Below, one piece after another: positions 39,304-47,820 of a DNA stretch of 64,000 nt. The number at the start of each line of letters is the position of its first letter. Within the stretch, counting starts at the first letter, position 1. Below the pieces are notes generated by a model. It was not told the origin of the DNA, searched no databases, and saw only the letters and a list, made by a program, of their open reading frames with translations. The stretch lies in contig NZ_CP098502.1 in assembly GCF_024220175.1 (NCBI RefSeq), positions 1,550,001 to 1,614,000 on the forward strand. The letters are read 5' to 3'. Origin of the DNA: Paraconexibacter antarcticus (lineage in GTDB: Bacteria; Actinomycetota; Thermoleophilia; Solirubrobacterales; Solirubrobacteraceae). The position numbers and the translations under genes are program-made.

Positions 39304-41439
39304 CTAGCGGAGGGTGAGCGTGCCCGCGCGTGAGGTCGCGACCCGGAAATTCAGGGTCACGGCCTTGGAGCTGGTCGTGCTGTTCTGCGCCTGGACGACG
39401 AGGCGATAGCTTCCGCCGCGCAGCTTGTGGCCGTCGAACGTGGCGCCGAGCGCCAGCTTGTGACGGCCGCCGGATGCTGCCACCGTTTCGCTGCCCACCG
39501 GGCGCCATCCCCGTGCGGTCTTGCGCTGCATCGTCAGGTGCAGACCGCCGGCGCGGGCCAGCCGGTAGGTGAGCACCAGGCCGGTCGAGCGGCAGTCCAT
39601 GCAGGCTGTGAGCGAGCGGGAGCGCAACGTCACGGCGCTGAGCTCTTCCGTTGGCCGGGCCGGGCCGGCCGGACCGCGAGGTCCGGTGCCGCCGTCGACG
39701 CCATTCGTCCCGTCGATGCCGTTGGTCCCCTTGGCGCCGTCGATGCCGTTGGTCCCGTTGGTGCCGTTGGTCCCCTTGGCGCCGTCGACGCCGTTGGTGC
39801 CGTTGGTGCCGTTGGTCCCGGCGACACCATTCGTGCCATTGATCCCGTTCGTCCCATCGACACCGTTGGTGGGCCCGGGTGCCGGCGCGGTTCCGGTGCC
39901 GGTGAGGGGCACGGCGACCGTCGGATGGAAGTAGGCATTGTCGGAGCTCACCAGCAGGGTCGCCTCGGCGTCGCCCGGACGCGTCGGGGAGAACCGCACC
40001 TGCAGGGTGCAGGAGCCGCCGGCGGGCAGCCGCGCGGGACAGAGGTTCTGCTGCGCGACGATCGTGAACTGGTCAGCGTCCGGGCCGCCGAGGCTCGGCG
40101 CTGAGACGTTCAGCCGCTGGTCTCCGGTGTTGAACACCGCGACGGTCTGCGTTGCGGTGCTCGTGGTGCTCATCGAGCCGAAGGCCACCGAGCCGGGCAG
40201 TACCGCGAGGTCGGCGGGCAATATGGCCGTCGCGTCAAGGCCCGTGACGATGTCGCCGCTGATGGAGTTGGACGGGAACACGAGCGTGTTCGCTTCGTCT
40301 CCGTCGCTGCCGAGCACGGGGGTGTACCTGACCTGTACCGCGCAGCTCTGACCACTGTTCAGGCTCTGGCCGCTGCAGGCGTCGCCGACGATGTCGAACG
40401 TGCCGGGATTGCCGATGTGCACGGTCCGGAGCGTGACGGGCCCGTCGCTTCCGGAGCCGACGTCGGTGAGCGTGACGGTCTGCGTGCTGCTGCTACCGGA
40501 AACCGACAGGACCTTGCCGAACTGCACCGGGCTGGGACTGACGATCACCGCACCGGAATAGCTGTAGGTCACCGTCACCGAACCATCGCCGGTGACGGTC
40601 GCTGACGCGCTGGACATGGTCACGCCGGCGGCGTCGTTGACGTAGCTGGAGCCGCCGCCACCGCCGCCGCCGCCGTCATAGGCGCTCCACATGCTGCCGC
40701 CGCCGCCGCCACCGCCGCCGTTGAATCCGCCGCCGCCACCACCGCCCCCGAGGGTGCTGGCGCCGGGCCCGGCCGCGCCGCCGCCGCCGCCCTGCAGGAA
40801 GCTGCCGGTGCCGCCGTCGATACCGTTGCCGCTTTGCGGGTTCACGCCGCCCTGGCCGCCCTGACCGCCGGCGGAGCCGCGTACGCCGCCGTTGCCGGCG
40901 TACGCCGCGGGGTCGCTGCGCATGGCGGTGCCGTCACCGCCGGTCATGTCCGCGTCGCCGCCGGCGCCTGCCGCGCCGTAGTAATCGCCTTGCGCGGCGG
41001 TGCCGAGCTGGCCACCGGCGCCGCCCCCGCCGCCTGCGACGGCGTACAGCTGTGAGCTCCCGTTCTCCGAGATGGCGCTCGCGCCGCCGCCCGCACCGCC
41101 GGCGTAGCTGTTGGACGGAGCGCCGCCGCCGCCGTAACCGCCGGCACAGCCGACCTGCAGTTGCAGCTGCTGCCCGGAGGTGACCGGCATGTTGATGTTG
41201 ACGCTGTCGCCGTGGCCGCCGGTGACGCCGAATTCGTTCCCCTGTCCGGCGGCACCTCGCAGGGTGATGGTCGCTGCGACCGCGCCGTTGGGCACGGTCA
41301 CGTTCTGGGCAGCTCCGGTACAGCCGTAGGTGGTCGAGGCTGCCGCTGAGGGCACCCCGATCGCCAACGCCGAAAGGGCGGCACCGAGGCCGGCTGCTGG
41401 AAGCAGGCGCTTACGAGAGCAAGCGGAGAGTCGAGACAT
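39304..41439 (-). CDS. Modular secreted protein: Gly-rich, choice-of-anchor-D, collagen-like repeats
   Basis: The 711-residue protein has a signal peptide (about 1-34, ending SAAAS). Residues about 85-280 are a Gly-rich region with runs of GGGGGG and GGGGG-rich Cys-poor segments. Residues about 290-520 hold two choice-of-anchor-D repeats (SPSPVQFGKVLSVSGSSSTQ; LPGSVAFGSMSTTSTATQTV, each with a GGPDADQF- or GNPGTFD-like continuation). Residues about 525-590 are a collagen-like Gly-x-y run rich in GTN, GVD and GAK triplets ending GPRGPAGPAG. A C-terminal domain of about 110 residues follows (TGLVLTYRLARAGGLHLTMQ). It is likely a surface or matrix protein. No sortase motif or anchor is seen. Confidence 0.75.
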   Translation of the reverse strand: MSRLSACSRKRLLPAAGLGAALSALAIGVPSAAASTTYGCTGAAQNVTVPNGAVAATITLRGAAGQGNEFGVTGGHGDSVNINMPVTSGQQLQLQVGCAGGYGGGGAPSNSYAGGAGGGASAISENGSSQLYAVAGGGGGAGGQLGTAAQGDYYGAAGAGGDADMTGGDGTAMRSDPAAYAGNGGVRGSAGGQGGQGGVNPQSGNGIDGGTGSFLQGGGGGAAGPGASTLGGGGGGGGFNGGGGGGGGSMWSAYDGGGGGGGGSSYVNDAAGVTMSSASATVTGDGSVTVTYSYSGAVIVSPSPVQFGKVLSVSGSSSTQTVTLTDVGSGSDGPVTLRTVHIGNPGTFDIVGDACSGQSLNSGQSCAVQVRYTPVLGSDGDEANTLVFPSNSISGDIVTGLDATAILPADLAVLPGSVAFGSMSTTSTATQTVAVFNTGDQRLNVSAPSLGGPDADQFTIVAQQNLCPARLPAGGSCTLQVRFSPTRPGDAEATLLVSSDNAYFHPTVAVPLTGTGTAPAPGPTNGVDGTNGINGTNGVAGTNGTNGTNGVDGAKGTNGTNGTNGIDGAKGTNGIDGTNGVDGGTGPRGPAGPARPTEELSAVTLRSRSLTACMDCRSTGLVLTYRLARAGGLHLTMQRKTARGWRPVGSETVAASGGRHKLALGATFDGHKLRGGSYRLVVQAQNSTTSSKAVTLNFRVATSRAGTLTLR
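39664..39880 (-). repeat. Collagen-like triplet repeats in the coding sequence
   Basis: About two dozen consecutive Gly-x-y codons, many Gly-Thr-Asn, Gly-Val-Asp or Gly-Ala-Lys, are seen at the DNA level as near-repeats such as GTTGGTGCCGTTGGTCCC. This composition favours length change by recombination or slippage. The protein is described in the gene entry. Confidence 0.75.
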
Positions 41440-41852
41440 GAGCTACGTCTTTCGGCGTTGGGTTCCGGGTCGCTGCGCAGACAGCCAACCGGTGAGAAGA
41501 GTCACGGTTGGGGCGCGGAAAGCCTGAACCGAGGACACATCGGCAGGAACACGACCGAACCTTGATCAGGTGAGTCCGAACGCGGATGCGGGCTCGGACG
41601 CGGGCTCGGCGGGCCTGACCTCTTTGTCTGCGCGCCCGCGTGGGTCGGCTTGCGCTACGGGTCAAGGTGCGCCTGCTCAGCGGCGACGAGTCCGAGCGCG
41701 CGTGACGCCGTCGGCCGGCGGCCCCTGCGCTTTCATGACCTGGCCGCCCGTCGTCGCCATGGCCCTGCGTCGGGTGTGGGAGCCGGACGTCCGCGGCCGA
41801 ACCGACGACGTCGAAGCAAGGACCGCCCGCGAGCGGTCCTAGACTTGCAGGC
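41440..41852. other. Intergenic region between the collagen-like protein and tetR
   Basis: No convincing gene is seen in this 413-base gap. Open frames on both strands lack family motifs and codon bias. It must contain the promoters of two divergent genes. The right end holds an operator-like inverted repeat and a -10-like TAGACT close to the tetR ATG. Confidence 0.5.
41819..41845 (+). promoter_or_regulatory. Operator-like perfect inverted repeat and -10 box of tetR
   Basis: AGGACCGC-CCGCGA-GCGGTCCT (41819-41840), two perfect 8-bp arms with a 6-base spacer, ends 12 bases before the tetR ATG and overlaps a -10-like TAGACT at 41840-41845. If the -10 is real, transcription would begin about at the ATG (leaderless). 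Autoregulation by the TetR protein is the simplest reading. Confidence 0.5.
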
Positions 41853-42473
41853 ATGAGCGCGGGCAACGAACAGGCCCCCGTCGACCAGGGGGCGATCGAC
41901 GAGATCGGCCGCGATGTCGTCGCCGCCGCGCGTGAGGAGTTCGTGCGCTACGGCATCCGCCGGGCCAACATGGAAGAGATCGCGCGGCGTGCCGGCGTCG
42001 CACGGGTCACCGTCTACCGCCGGTTCGACAGCAAGACGACGCTGGTGCGCGCGGTCGTGATGGCGGACGTCCTGGACTTCGTCGAGCGGTTCGACCGAGT
42101 CCTGTTCGGCGATGGCCCGGCCGCCGAGCGGTTCGCCGACGCGACCGCCCTGTCGGTCATGGAACTCCGCCGGCACCCGCTGCTGACCACCGTGCTGCGA
42201 TCTGACCCCGAGACGCTGCTCACCGCGCTCACGGTCGAGGGGCAGCCCGAGTTCGAGCTCATCAAGCACATCCTCGCGACGCGGATCACGACCCTGATCG
42301 AGGCGGGCGACATCCGTCCCGGAGAGGCGTCGCGAATCGCGGAGTTCATCCTGCGCCTGCTCTACACCACGATCCTCATGCCGTTCGGTGAGCTCCCCGG
42401 CAAGACCGAGGACGAGTCCCGCGCCTTCGCGCGCGAGTTCATCGTGCCGCTGATCATCAACCGTCCGGCCTGA
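41853..42473 (+). CDS. TetR/AcrR-family transcriptional regulator
   Basis: The 206-residue protein has the TetR helix-turn-helix at about 20-65: AAREEFVRYGIRRANMEEIA followed by RRAGVARVTVYRRFDSKTTL. The ligand-binding part (66-206) is all helical, e.g. LDFVERFDRVLFG and MELRRHPLLTTVLRSDPETL, and is of the kind found beside catabolic oxygenases. It likely represses itself and the monooxygenase/P450 genes downstream (operators at 41819 and 42541) until an organic ligand is bound. Genes for two oxidative enzymes follow on the same strand. Confidence 0.9.
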   Translation: MSAGNEQAPVDQGAIDEIGRDVVAAAREEFVRYGIRRANMEEIARRAGVARVTVYRRFDSKTTLVRAVVMADVLDFVERFDRVLFGDGPAAERFADATALSVMELRRHPLLTTVLRSDPETLLTALTVEGQPEFELIKHILATRITTLIEAGDIRPGEASRIAEFILRLLYTTILMPFGELPGKTEDESRAFAREFIVPLIINRPA

Positions 42474-42540
42474 CCGACCACCGCCGGCTCGAAAGCCGCG
42501 GTCCGGGGCCTCTGTCGTAATACGTAGCGATAGAGAGACG

Positions 42541-42553
42541 AAACTGTTAGTTT
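42541..42553 (+). promoter_or_regulatory. Operator-like inverted repeat before the monooxygenase gene
   Basis: AAACT-GTT-AGTTT, with perfect 5-bp arms, lies 8 bases before the ATG of the flavin monooxygenase; weaker symmetry extends outward (GAGACG... and ...TTTCTC). This is a likely binding site for the TetR protein encoded just upstream, although its sequence differs from the inverted repeat at 41819. Confidence 0.4.
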
Positions 42554-42560
42554 GTTTCTC

Positions 42561-44108
42561 ATGCACCGCATGGGTTCCGCCGACGAGCTTGACGTCGCCG
42601 TCATCGGCGCCGGACTCGCCGGGATCTGCGCGGGGATCAAGCTCCGCGAGGCCGGGCAGCGATTCGTGATCTTCGATGCCGCTGACGACATCGGCGGCAC
42701 GTGGCAGGCCAATCGGTATCCCGGCGTGGCGGTCGACATCCCGTCCGTGAGCTACTCCTACTCCTTCGAGCCGAACCCGCAGTGGACGCGGGTGTACGCC
42801 CCGGGCGCCGAGCTGAAGGCCTACGTCGACCACTGTGCCGACAAGTACGCCCTGCGCCCGCATCTGCGGTTGGGCACCGAGGTCCTCGCCGCCACCTTCG
42901 ACGAGACGGCGGAGCGGTGGGCACTCACGCTGGCCGGCGGCGAGACCGTGACGGCGCGGTTCGTGATCGGTGCCTGGGGCGGGCTCGTGCAGCCAAAGCT
43001 TCCGGACATCCCCGGGCTCGACGAGTTCGCCGGCGAGATGCTGCACACCTCGGCCTGGACGGATGAGACCGACGTCGACGGCCGCCGCGTCGCGGTGATC
43101 GGGACGGGCGCCACGTCGGTGCAACTCGTGCCTTCGATCGCTCCTCGGGTGTCCCATCTGAGCGTCTTCCAGCGCACGCCCGTCTGGGTGCTTCCGCGCC
43201 TTGACCTCCCGGTCCCCGCGGCAGCCAGGTTCCTCTTCCGGACGCTGCCGGTGACGCAGTGGCTCCTACGGATGGGGGCCGGCGCTGCGAGCGAAGTGAT
43301 CTTCGCCCGGGCGGCGACGCATTACCGCACGATGGCGCAGGTCGTCCGCGCGATCGAGGGTCTCGGGCGGTGGTGGATCCGGCAGCAGGTCGCTGATCCC
43401 GTGCTGCGCGAGAAGCTGACGCCGACCTACGGCTTCGGCTGCAAGCGGCCGACGATGTCCAACGCGTACCTGCCGGCGTTCGGGCGCGACAACGTCGAAC
43501 TGGTGACCGAGGGCATCGAGCGGGTCACCGCGGACGGGGTCGTGACCGTCGACGCGCGCCTGCATCGCTGCGACACCCTGGTGCTCGCGACGGGGTTCAA
43601 GGTCTTCGAGCTGGGCGGCGCGCCGCCGATGCCGGTGGTCGGGCGTGACGGTGTCGACCTCGGCCCGTTCTGGGACGAGCAGCGCTACCAATCCTATGAG
43701 GGGGTCAGCGTCCATGGCTTCCCGAACCTCTTCCTCATGAGCGGGCCCTACGCGCTCGGCGGGCCGTCGTACATCTTCATGATCGAGACGCATGTGCGCC
43801 ACGCGCTGCGCTGCATCACCGAGGCGGGCCGCCGGAACGCGGCGACCGTCGAGGTCCGCCCCGAGGCCCACGACGCGTACTTCGCGGACATCCTCGAGCG
43901 CCAGGAAGGCACCGTCTTCCTCAACAACAACTGCGGCTCGGCCATGAGCTACTACTTCGATCGTCACGGCGACGCGCCGATTCTGCGCCCGGCGAGCGGG
44001 GCGGAGATGTGGTGGCGAAGCCGCACGTTCGACCTCGATCACTACGAGTACGGGGCCCCGACAGACGGGGCGTCGAGTCCGGCAGCCGAGGCGGCAGTCG
44101 CGACCTGA
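42561..44108 (+). CDS. Baeyer-Villiger-type flavin monooxygenase
   Basis: The 515-residue FAD/NADPH enzyme has VAVIGAGLAGICAGIKLREA near 14 (FAD), GGTWQANRYPGVAVDIPSVS near 50, and FAGEMLHTSAW near 156, which fits the BVMO fingerprint FxGxxxHxxxW. The NADPH fold VAVIGTGATSVQLVPSIAPR follows near 178, then FQRTPVWVLPR, YGFGCKRPTMSNAYLPAF and LVLATGFKVFELGGAP. Such enzymes insert oxygen into ketones, forming esters or lactones, or oxidise N and S. ATG 42561 was chosen; an upstream in-frame TTG also exists. Forms a set with the TetR gene and the P450 78 bases downstream, probably a ketone, terpenoid or steroid-type catabolic unit (inference). Confidence 0.9.
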   Translation: MHRMGSADELDVAVIGAGLAGICAGIKLREAGQRFVIFDAADDIGGTWQANRYPGVAVDIPSVSYSYSFEPNPQWTRVYAPGAELKAYVDHCADKYALRPHLRLGTEVLAATFDETAERWALTLAGGETVTARFVIGAWGGLVQPKLPDIPGLDEFAGEMLHTSAWTDETDVDGRRVAVIGTGATSVQLVPSIAPRVSHLSVFQRTPVWVLPRLDLPVPAAARFLFRTLPVTQWLLRMGAGAASEVIFARAATHYRTMAQVVRAIEGLGRWWIRQQVADPVLREKLTPTYGFGCKRPTMSNAYLPAFGRDNVELVTEGIERVTADGVVTVDARLHRCDTLVLATGFKVFELGGAPPMPVVGRDGVDLGPFWDEQRYQSYEGVSVHGFPNLFLMSGPYALGGPSYIFMIETHVRHALRCITEAGRRNAATVEVRPEAHDAYFADILERQEGTVFLNNNCGSAMSYYFDRHGDAPILRPASGAEMWWRSRTFDLDHYEYGAPTDGASSPAAEAAVAT

Positions 44109-44186
44109 CGCACCGCGCCCCGGTCGCGGGCACGACCCACGCCGCTCGATGCCTGATCAACACAGTCACGATCACTGGAGACACAC

Positions 44187-45665
44187 ATGACCGCCACGCT
44201 CGACACGCCGCTCCCTCCGCGCCTCCAGGGTCCGGGCGCGGTCGGCGATCTCGCCGGCGCGCTCGAACACTCGCCGCTGGTTCCCGGCCTGCTGCCGGGC
44301 ACGCTTCGACGAGGGATGGGCGTGGTTCACGCCGCCGAGTACTGGGCCCGTCCGGACCGGTTCATCCGCCGCTGCATCGATGCGCCCAAGCGCTTCACGC
44401 TCGACCTCCCCGGGGCCGGCACGATGATCGGCCTGCGTGACCCCCACGACATCAAGCAGGTCTTCACGACGGGTGCATCGACGCTCACGATGACCTCGGT
44501 GAGCCGCAAGTTCTTCCCGCACGCGGAGATCTTCGGCGAGGACTCGATCATCGGATATGAGGGCGCGCAGCACTACTCGATGAAGCGGCTCGCCGCCCCG
44601 TCGATGCACGGCAAGGCGCTGGCCAGTTACGAGGAGGCGTTTCGCCTGCGCACCGAGGAGGCGCTCGCACGCTGGCCCTACGGCACGGCCGTGCCGTTCC
44701 GCACGATGGTCGCCCCGATCGCGCTCGAGATCATCCTGACCACGATCGTCGGCGTCACGGACCCGGCGCGCCTCTCCGTCCTGCGCGAGCGCGCCCAGGA
44801 CCTCCTCAAGGCGATCTCGACGACGAAGTTCGCCCTGCAGACGGTGTGGGCGACGACCCGCGGGGGCGTATGGGACGGGAACTACTCCGACATCGTGGCG
44901 GCCCGGGCGGCGCTCGACGCCGTCGTCGCCGCGGAGATCCGTGATCGCCGCAACGGCAACCTCCCGGACCAGCCCGACGTCCTGCAACTGCTCCTCGATA
45001 CCCGGACCGAGGACGGCGAGGCGTTCTCGGACGTGTTCCTGCACAACACGATGGCCGGGCTTCTGATCGCCGGCTTCGAGACCACGGCGACGACGCTGGG
45101 CTGGACCGCGAACCTCATCACCCGCGAGCCACGAGTCCTTCAGCGCCTCGAGGACACCGTCGACAGCGGCGACGACTCCTACGCCGAGGCGGTCGTGACG
45201 GAGACGCTGCGGCTGCGGCCTCCGGGCGTGTTCACGTTCCGCGGGGTGGTCGCGCCGTTCACGTTCGACGACGGCCTGACGTTGCAGCCCGGCTCGGTGC
45301 TCGCACCGATGCTCGGCCCGATGATGCGCGACCCCGACGTGTACGACGCGCCCGAGGAGTTCCGGCCCGAGCGCTTCGTCGACGAGCGGCCGGGGACGTA
45401 CACCTGGACCCCCTTCGGCGGCGGCTCGCGGCGCTGCATGGGCGGGGCGTTCTCGATCGCGGAGATGCGGGTGATCCTCGCGACCATCGTGCGCCAGGCG
45501 CGCTTCCGCGCGGTCGACACGCCGCCCGAATCGATCGGGCGGGCGAACATCATCCTGATCCCCAAGGAGAACGCGATCGTGACCCTCGATCGCCGTACGC
45601 CTGCCGCGCGGCGGTCGGCCCACGCGCGACCCGCGCAAACCGCGTCGGGCATCACGGGCGCGTAG
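44187..45665 (+). CDS. Cytochrome P450 monooxygenase
   Basis: The 492-residue enzyme has the I-helix GLLIAGFETTATTLGWTANL near 293, the K-helix AEAVVTETLRLRPPGVFTFR (ExxR), a DPDVYDAPEEFRPERFVDER meander, and the heme-binding loop TPFGGGSRRCMGGAFSIAEM with Cys417 as axial ligand. Such P450s hydroxylate or cleave hydrophobic molecules, needing a ferredoxin and reductase; neither is adjacent, but a ferredoxin-reductase-like flavoprotein is encoded at 849. The N-terminus has no membrane helix, so the enzyme is soluble. It is longer than many bacterial class I P450s, looking more like the CYP51/CYP110-type length. GC-rich but with more A/T codons than core genes. Confidence 0.92.
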   Translation: MTATLDTPLPPRLQGPGAVGDLAGALEHSPLVPGLLPGTLRRGMGVVHAAEYWARPDRFIRRCIDAPKRFTLDLPGAGTMIGLRDPHDIKQVFTTGASTLTMTSVSRKFFPHAEIFGEDSIIGYEGAQHYSMKRLAAPSMHGKALASYEEAFRLRTEEALARWPYGTAVPFRTMVAPIALEIILTTIVGVTDPARLSVLRERAQDLLKAISTTKFALQTVWATTRGGVWDGNYSDIVAARAALDAVVAAEIRDRRNGNLPDQPDVLQLLLDTRTEDGEAFSDVFLHNTMAGLLIAGFETTATTLGWTANLITREPRVLQRLEDTVDSGDDSYAEAVVTETLRLRPPGVFTFRGVVAPFTFDDGLTLQPGSVLAPMLGPMMRDPDVYDAPEEFRPERFVDERPGTYTWTPFGGGSRRCMGGAFSIAEMRVILATIVRQARFRAVDTPPESIGRANIILIPKENAIVTLDRRTPAARRSAHARPAQTASGITGA

Positions 45666-45717
45666 CGCCTTGGCGCACGCGGTGAAGCTCGGCGTCCCGG
45701 CAGTCCTCCGAACAAGG

Positions 45718-45741
45718 AAAACCCCGCCAGCAGCGGGGCTT
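45718..45741 (-). terminator. Hairpin terminator shared by tRNA-Gly and P450
   Basis: On the minus strand GCCCCGC-TGCTG-GCGGGG runs into TTTT, a standard intrinsic terminator just after the tRNA-Gly 3' end. Read on the + strand, the same hairpin is followed by CTTT and can end the P450 mRNA. Confidence 0.75.
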
Positions 45742-45748
45742 TCGTACA

Positions 45749-45821
45749 AGCGGGCGACCGGGTTCGAACCGGCGACATTCAGCTTGGAAGGCTGACGCTC
45801 TACCAACTGAGCTACACCCGC
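45749..45821 (-). tRNA. tRNA-Gly (anticodon TCC)
   Basis: Reading the minus strand gives GCGGGTGTAGCTCAGTTGG, a D-loop GGTAGAGC, the anticodon arm CAGCC-TTCCAAG-type loop with TCC, then GGTTCGAACC in the T arm. The acceptor arm GCGGGTG pairs with CGCCCGC with one G-T pair. The 3' CCA is not encoded. It decodes GGA and GGG. It lies at the right edge of the TetR/BVMO/P450 block and could have served as an integration site. Confidence 0.95.
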
Positions 45822-45876
45822 GCGCTGGAGGGGATGGTAGACGGTGCGGGGGCGGGGCGCGCAGGCGCGGCGCCGG

Positions 45877-47811
45877 TCAGGGGCGGGCGCCGCGGAACGC
45901 CGCCCGCACCGCGGCGAGCGCGGGCTTCGGCCGGCCGGCGTAGTCGTAGAGACCCTTCTCGTTCAGGCCGGGGGTGAGGACGAGGCCCGGGTGGGCGTCG
46001 AGCACCGAGCCGCCGCGGAAGTCGGGCCGCAGGGCGTGGTCGCGGAGGAGCCAGAGCAGCTCGCCGCTGATGCCGGGCAGCCCGCGCAGCATGGCGACGC
46101 GACGCGCGAGCAGGTCCGCCTGGAAGCCGACGCCGCCGAACTGCTGCGCGGGCACCCGCCGCGTCCCGGCGGCGCCGAGCTCGGTGACGACGATCGGCTT
46201 GCCGGGGAAGAGCGCGCGCAGCCCGGCGAGCCTCGCCCGGACCTCGTGCGCCTGCGCGCGCCGCCCGAGGTCGGTCCCCTCGTACCAGCCGGTGTAGTCG
46301 GTCACCCCGAGCGCGTCGACGGCGTCGAACATCGGCCCGCCGGTCCGCGTGAGGTGCCGGCCCCAGAGGTCGATCGCGACCGGCCGGCCCGGGTCGCGGG
46401 CGTGGAGCGTGCGGGCGGTCCGCACGACGTAGCCGACCTGCCGCGGGCGCCCGTTCCCGGCCACCTCGTTCGTCAGGGTCCAGGCGACGACGCTCGGGTG
46501 TGCCTGCTCGAGCTCGGCGGTCCGCAGGGCGCGATCGGTCGCCGCGCCGACGCTCCGCGCGTGGAAGCCCGACGGCGTCTCCCACGGCCCGAGCTCCTGC
46601 CAGACGAGGATGCCGGCGGCGTCGAGCCGGTCGAGCATCGAGGCGCTGAGCGGCAGCTGCGAGCGGGTCGCGTTCGCGCCGGTGGCGACGAGCTCGCGGA
46701 CGGTCCGTGCCTCGTCGGCGGCGGTCATCGCGTCACCGTGGCCCTCGATGTCGGCGGGGAGGCCGACGCCCTGCAGGCGCAGCGTCCGGCCGTTGAGCCG
46801 GAGCTTCGCGCCCCACCAGCGCAGCTCGCGGAGGCCGACGTACGTCCGCAGCGTCGCCTGGCGCCGGACGCCGAGCGTGAGCGCGTAGCGCCGCGGGTGG
46901 GCGGCCGACCACAGCGCCGCGCCGCGCACGATGACCGTCGCGTGCACGGGACGCGAGTCGTCCGGCGGCACCCGGACCGCACGGAAGCGGACGGGGAGGC
47001 GGACGCCGTCCCGCGTGAGGACCCCGGTGACGGCGAGCCGACGCGGCCCCGCCAGGCGGTTGCGGACCCGGGCGCTCACGCGGACGACGGCGTCACGTCC
47101 GCGCAGCCGCGTGAGTACGCGGAGCGCGCCGAGCTCGCTCTCGCCCAGGCGCGTGAGCGTCACCGGCCCGTTCAGCCCGCCGTAGTTGAACCAGCCGCGC
47201 GCGTACCCCGCTGCGACCTGGGCCAGCGGATCGCGCCAGTCCACGCGGACGGCGACGGTGTGGACGCCGGCCGTGAGCGACGCCCCCGCCGTGAACGGCT
47301 CGTACGCGCCGACGTGGCGGCGGACGCGAAGCCCGTCGACGTAGACGGTCGCCGCGAAGTGCGCGGACGCGAAGCCCAGCGAGTAGCGGGCGGTGACCGG
47401 CACGTCGATCGTCCGCGCGTACCAGCCCACCGAGCCCGCGTAGGCACGCTCGGCCCCCGGCCCCGTGACGTGGCGCGCATTCGGTGAGTAGGGCACGGTC
47501 ACGACGCGCCCGCCGAAGTGGCCGTCGGCCCAGTGGCGGGCAGCACCGCGGTCGCCGGGGTCGCCGCGGTAGTGCCACGCGCCGAGCGTGACCGGTGCGC
47601 TCCCGGCCGGCCCCGCGCCGAGGGTGAGGAGGACGCGCGCGGTGCTGCCCGGTGGCGGCGGCGTGCCCGTGGTCGCCACGCGCGCGGGCGCCGCCGTCGT
47701 GCCGGCCCCGCGGTCGCCGTCGCCGTGGCCGTGGCGCGTCGCGAGCGCCACGCCCGTGCCGGCGAGCAGGACGGCGACGAGGAGGCCGAGCGCGCGGCGG
47801 CGGAGCGGCAC
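45877..47811 (-). CDS. Family 2 glycoside hydrolase (beta-galactosidase/glucuronidase-like), exported
   Basis: The 644-residue protein starts at a GTG with an N-terminal hydrophobic segment (LGLLVAVLLAGTGVALATR), so it is exported or anchored. A sugar-binding jelly roll (about 85-215: GWYARTIDVPVTARYSLGFA, YVDGLRVRRHVGAYEPFTAG), an Ig-like sandwich (about 220-330) and a TIM barrel (about 340-640) follow. The barrel has RLQGVGLPADIEGHG, TWTLTNEVAG-type WTLTNEV with the acid/base Glu, and VVTELGAAG with the nucleophile Glu. GH2 enzymes release beta-linked galactose, glucuronate, mannose or glucosamine. Starts 9 bases after the stop of the PI-PLC-like gene, so the two are an operon. Confidence 0.83.
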   Translation of the reverse strand: MPLRRRALGLLVAVLLAGTGVALATRHGHGDGDRGAGTTAAPARVATTGTPPPPGSTARVLLTLGAGPAGSAPVTLGAWHYRGDPGDRGAARHWADGHFGGRVVTVPYSPNARHVTGPGAERAYAGSVGWYARTIDVPVTARYSLGFASAHFAATVYVDGLRVRRHVGAYEPFTAGASLTAGVHTVAVRVDWRDPLAQVAAGYARGWFNYGGLNGPVTLTRLGESELGALRVLTRLRGRDAVVRVSARVRNRLAGPRRLAVTGVLTRDGVRLPVRFRAVRVPPDDSRPVHATVIVRGAALWSAAHPRRYALTLGVRRQATLRTYVGLRELRWWGAKLRLNGRTLRLQGVGLPADIEGHGDAMTAADEARTVRELVATGANATRSQLPLSASMLDRLDAAGILVWQELGPWETPSGFHARSVGAATDRALRTAELEQAHPSVVAWTLTNEVAGNGRPRQVGYVVRTARTLHARDPGRPVAIDLWGRHLTRTGGPMFDAVDALGVTDYTGWYEGTDLGRRAQAHEVRARLAGLRALFPGKPIVVTELGAAGTRRVPAQQFGGVGFQADLLARRVAMLRGLPGISGELLWLLRDHALRPDFRGGSVLDAHPGLVLTPGLNEKGLYDYAGRPKPALAAVRAAFRGARP

Positions 47812-47820
47812 CCGGCGGCC

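Noticed and set aside
31648-39333. A single open frame of more than 2500 codons on the + strand
   Set aside because: It is antisense to several clear genes (sensor kinase, response regulator, MprF-like, GT39) and shows no family motifs. Such frames arise in very GC-rich DNA where stop codons are rare.
39664-39880. CRISPR-like array
   Set aside because: The repeats are in-frame Gly-x-y codons of a secreted protein with no unique spacers.
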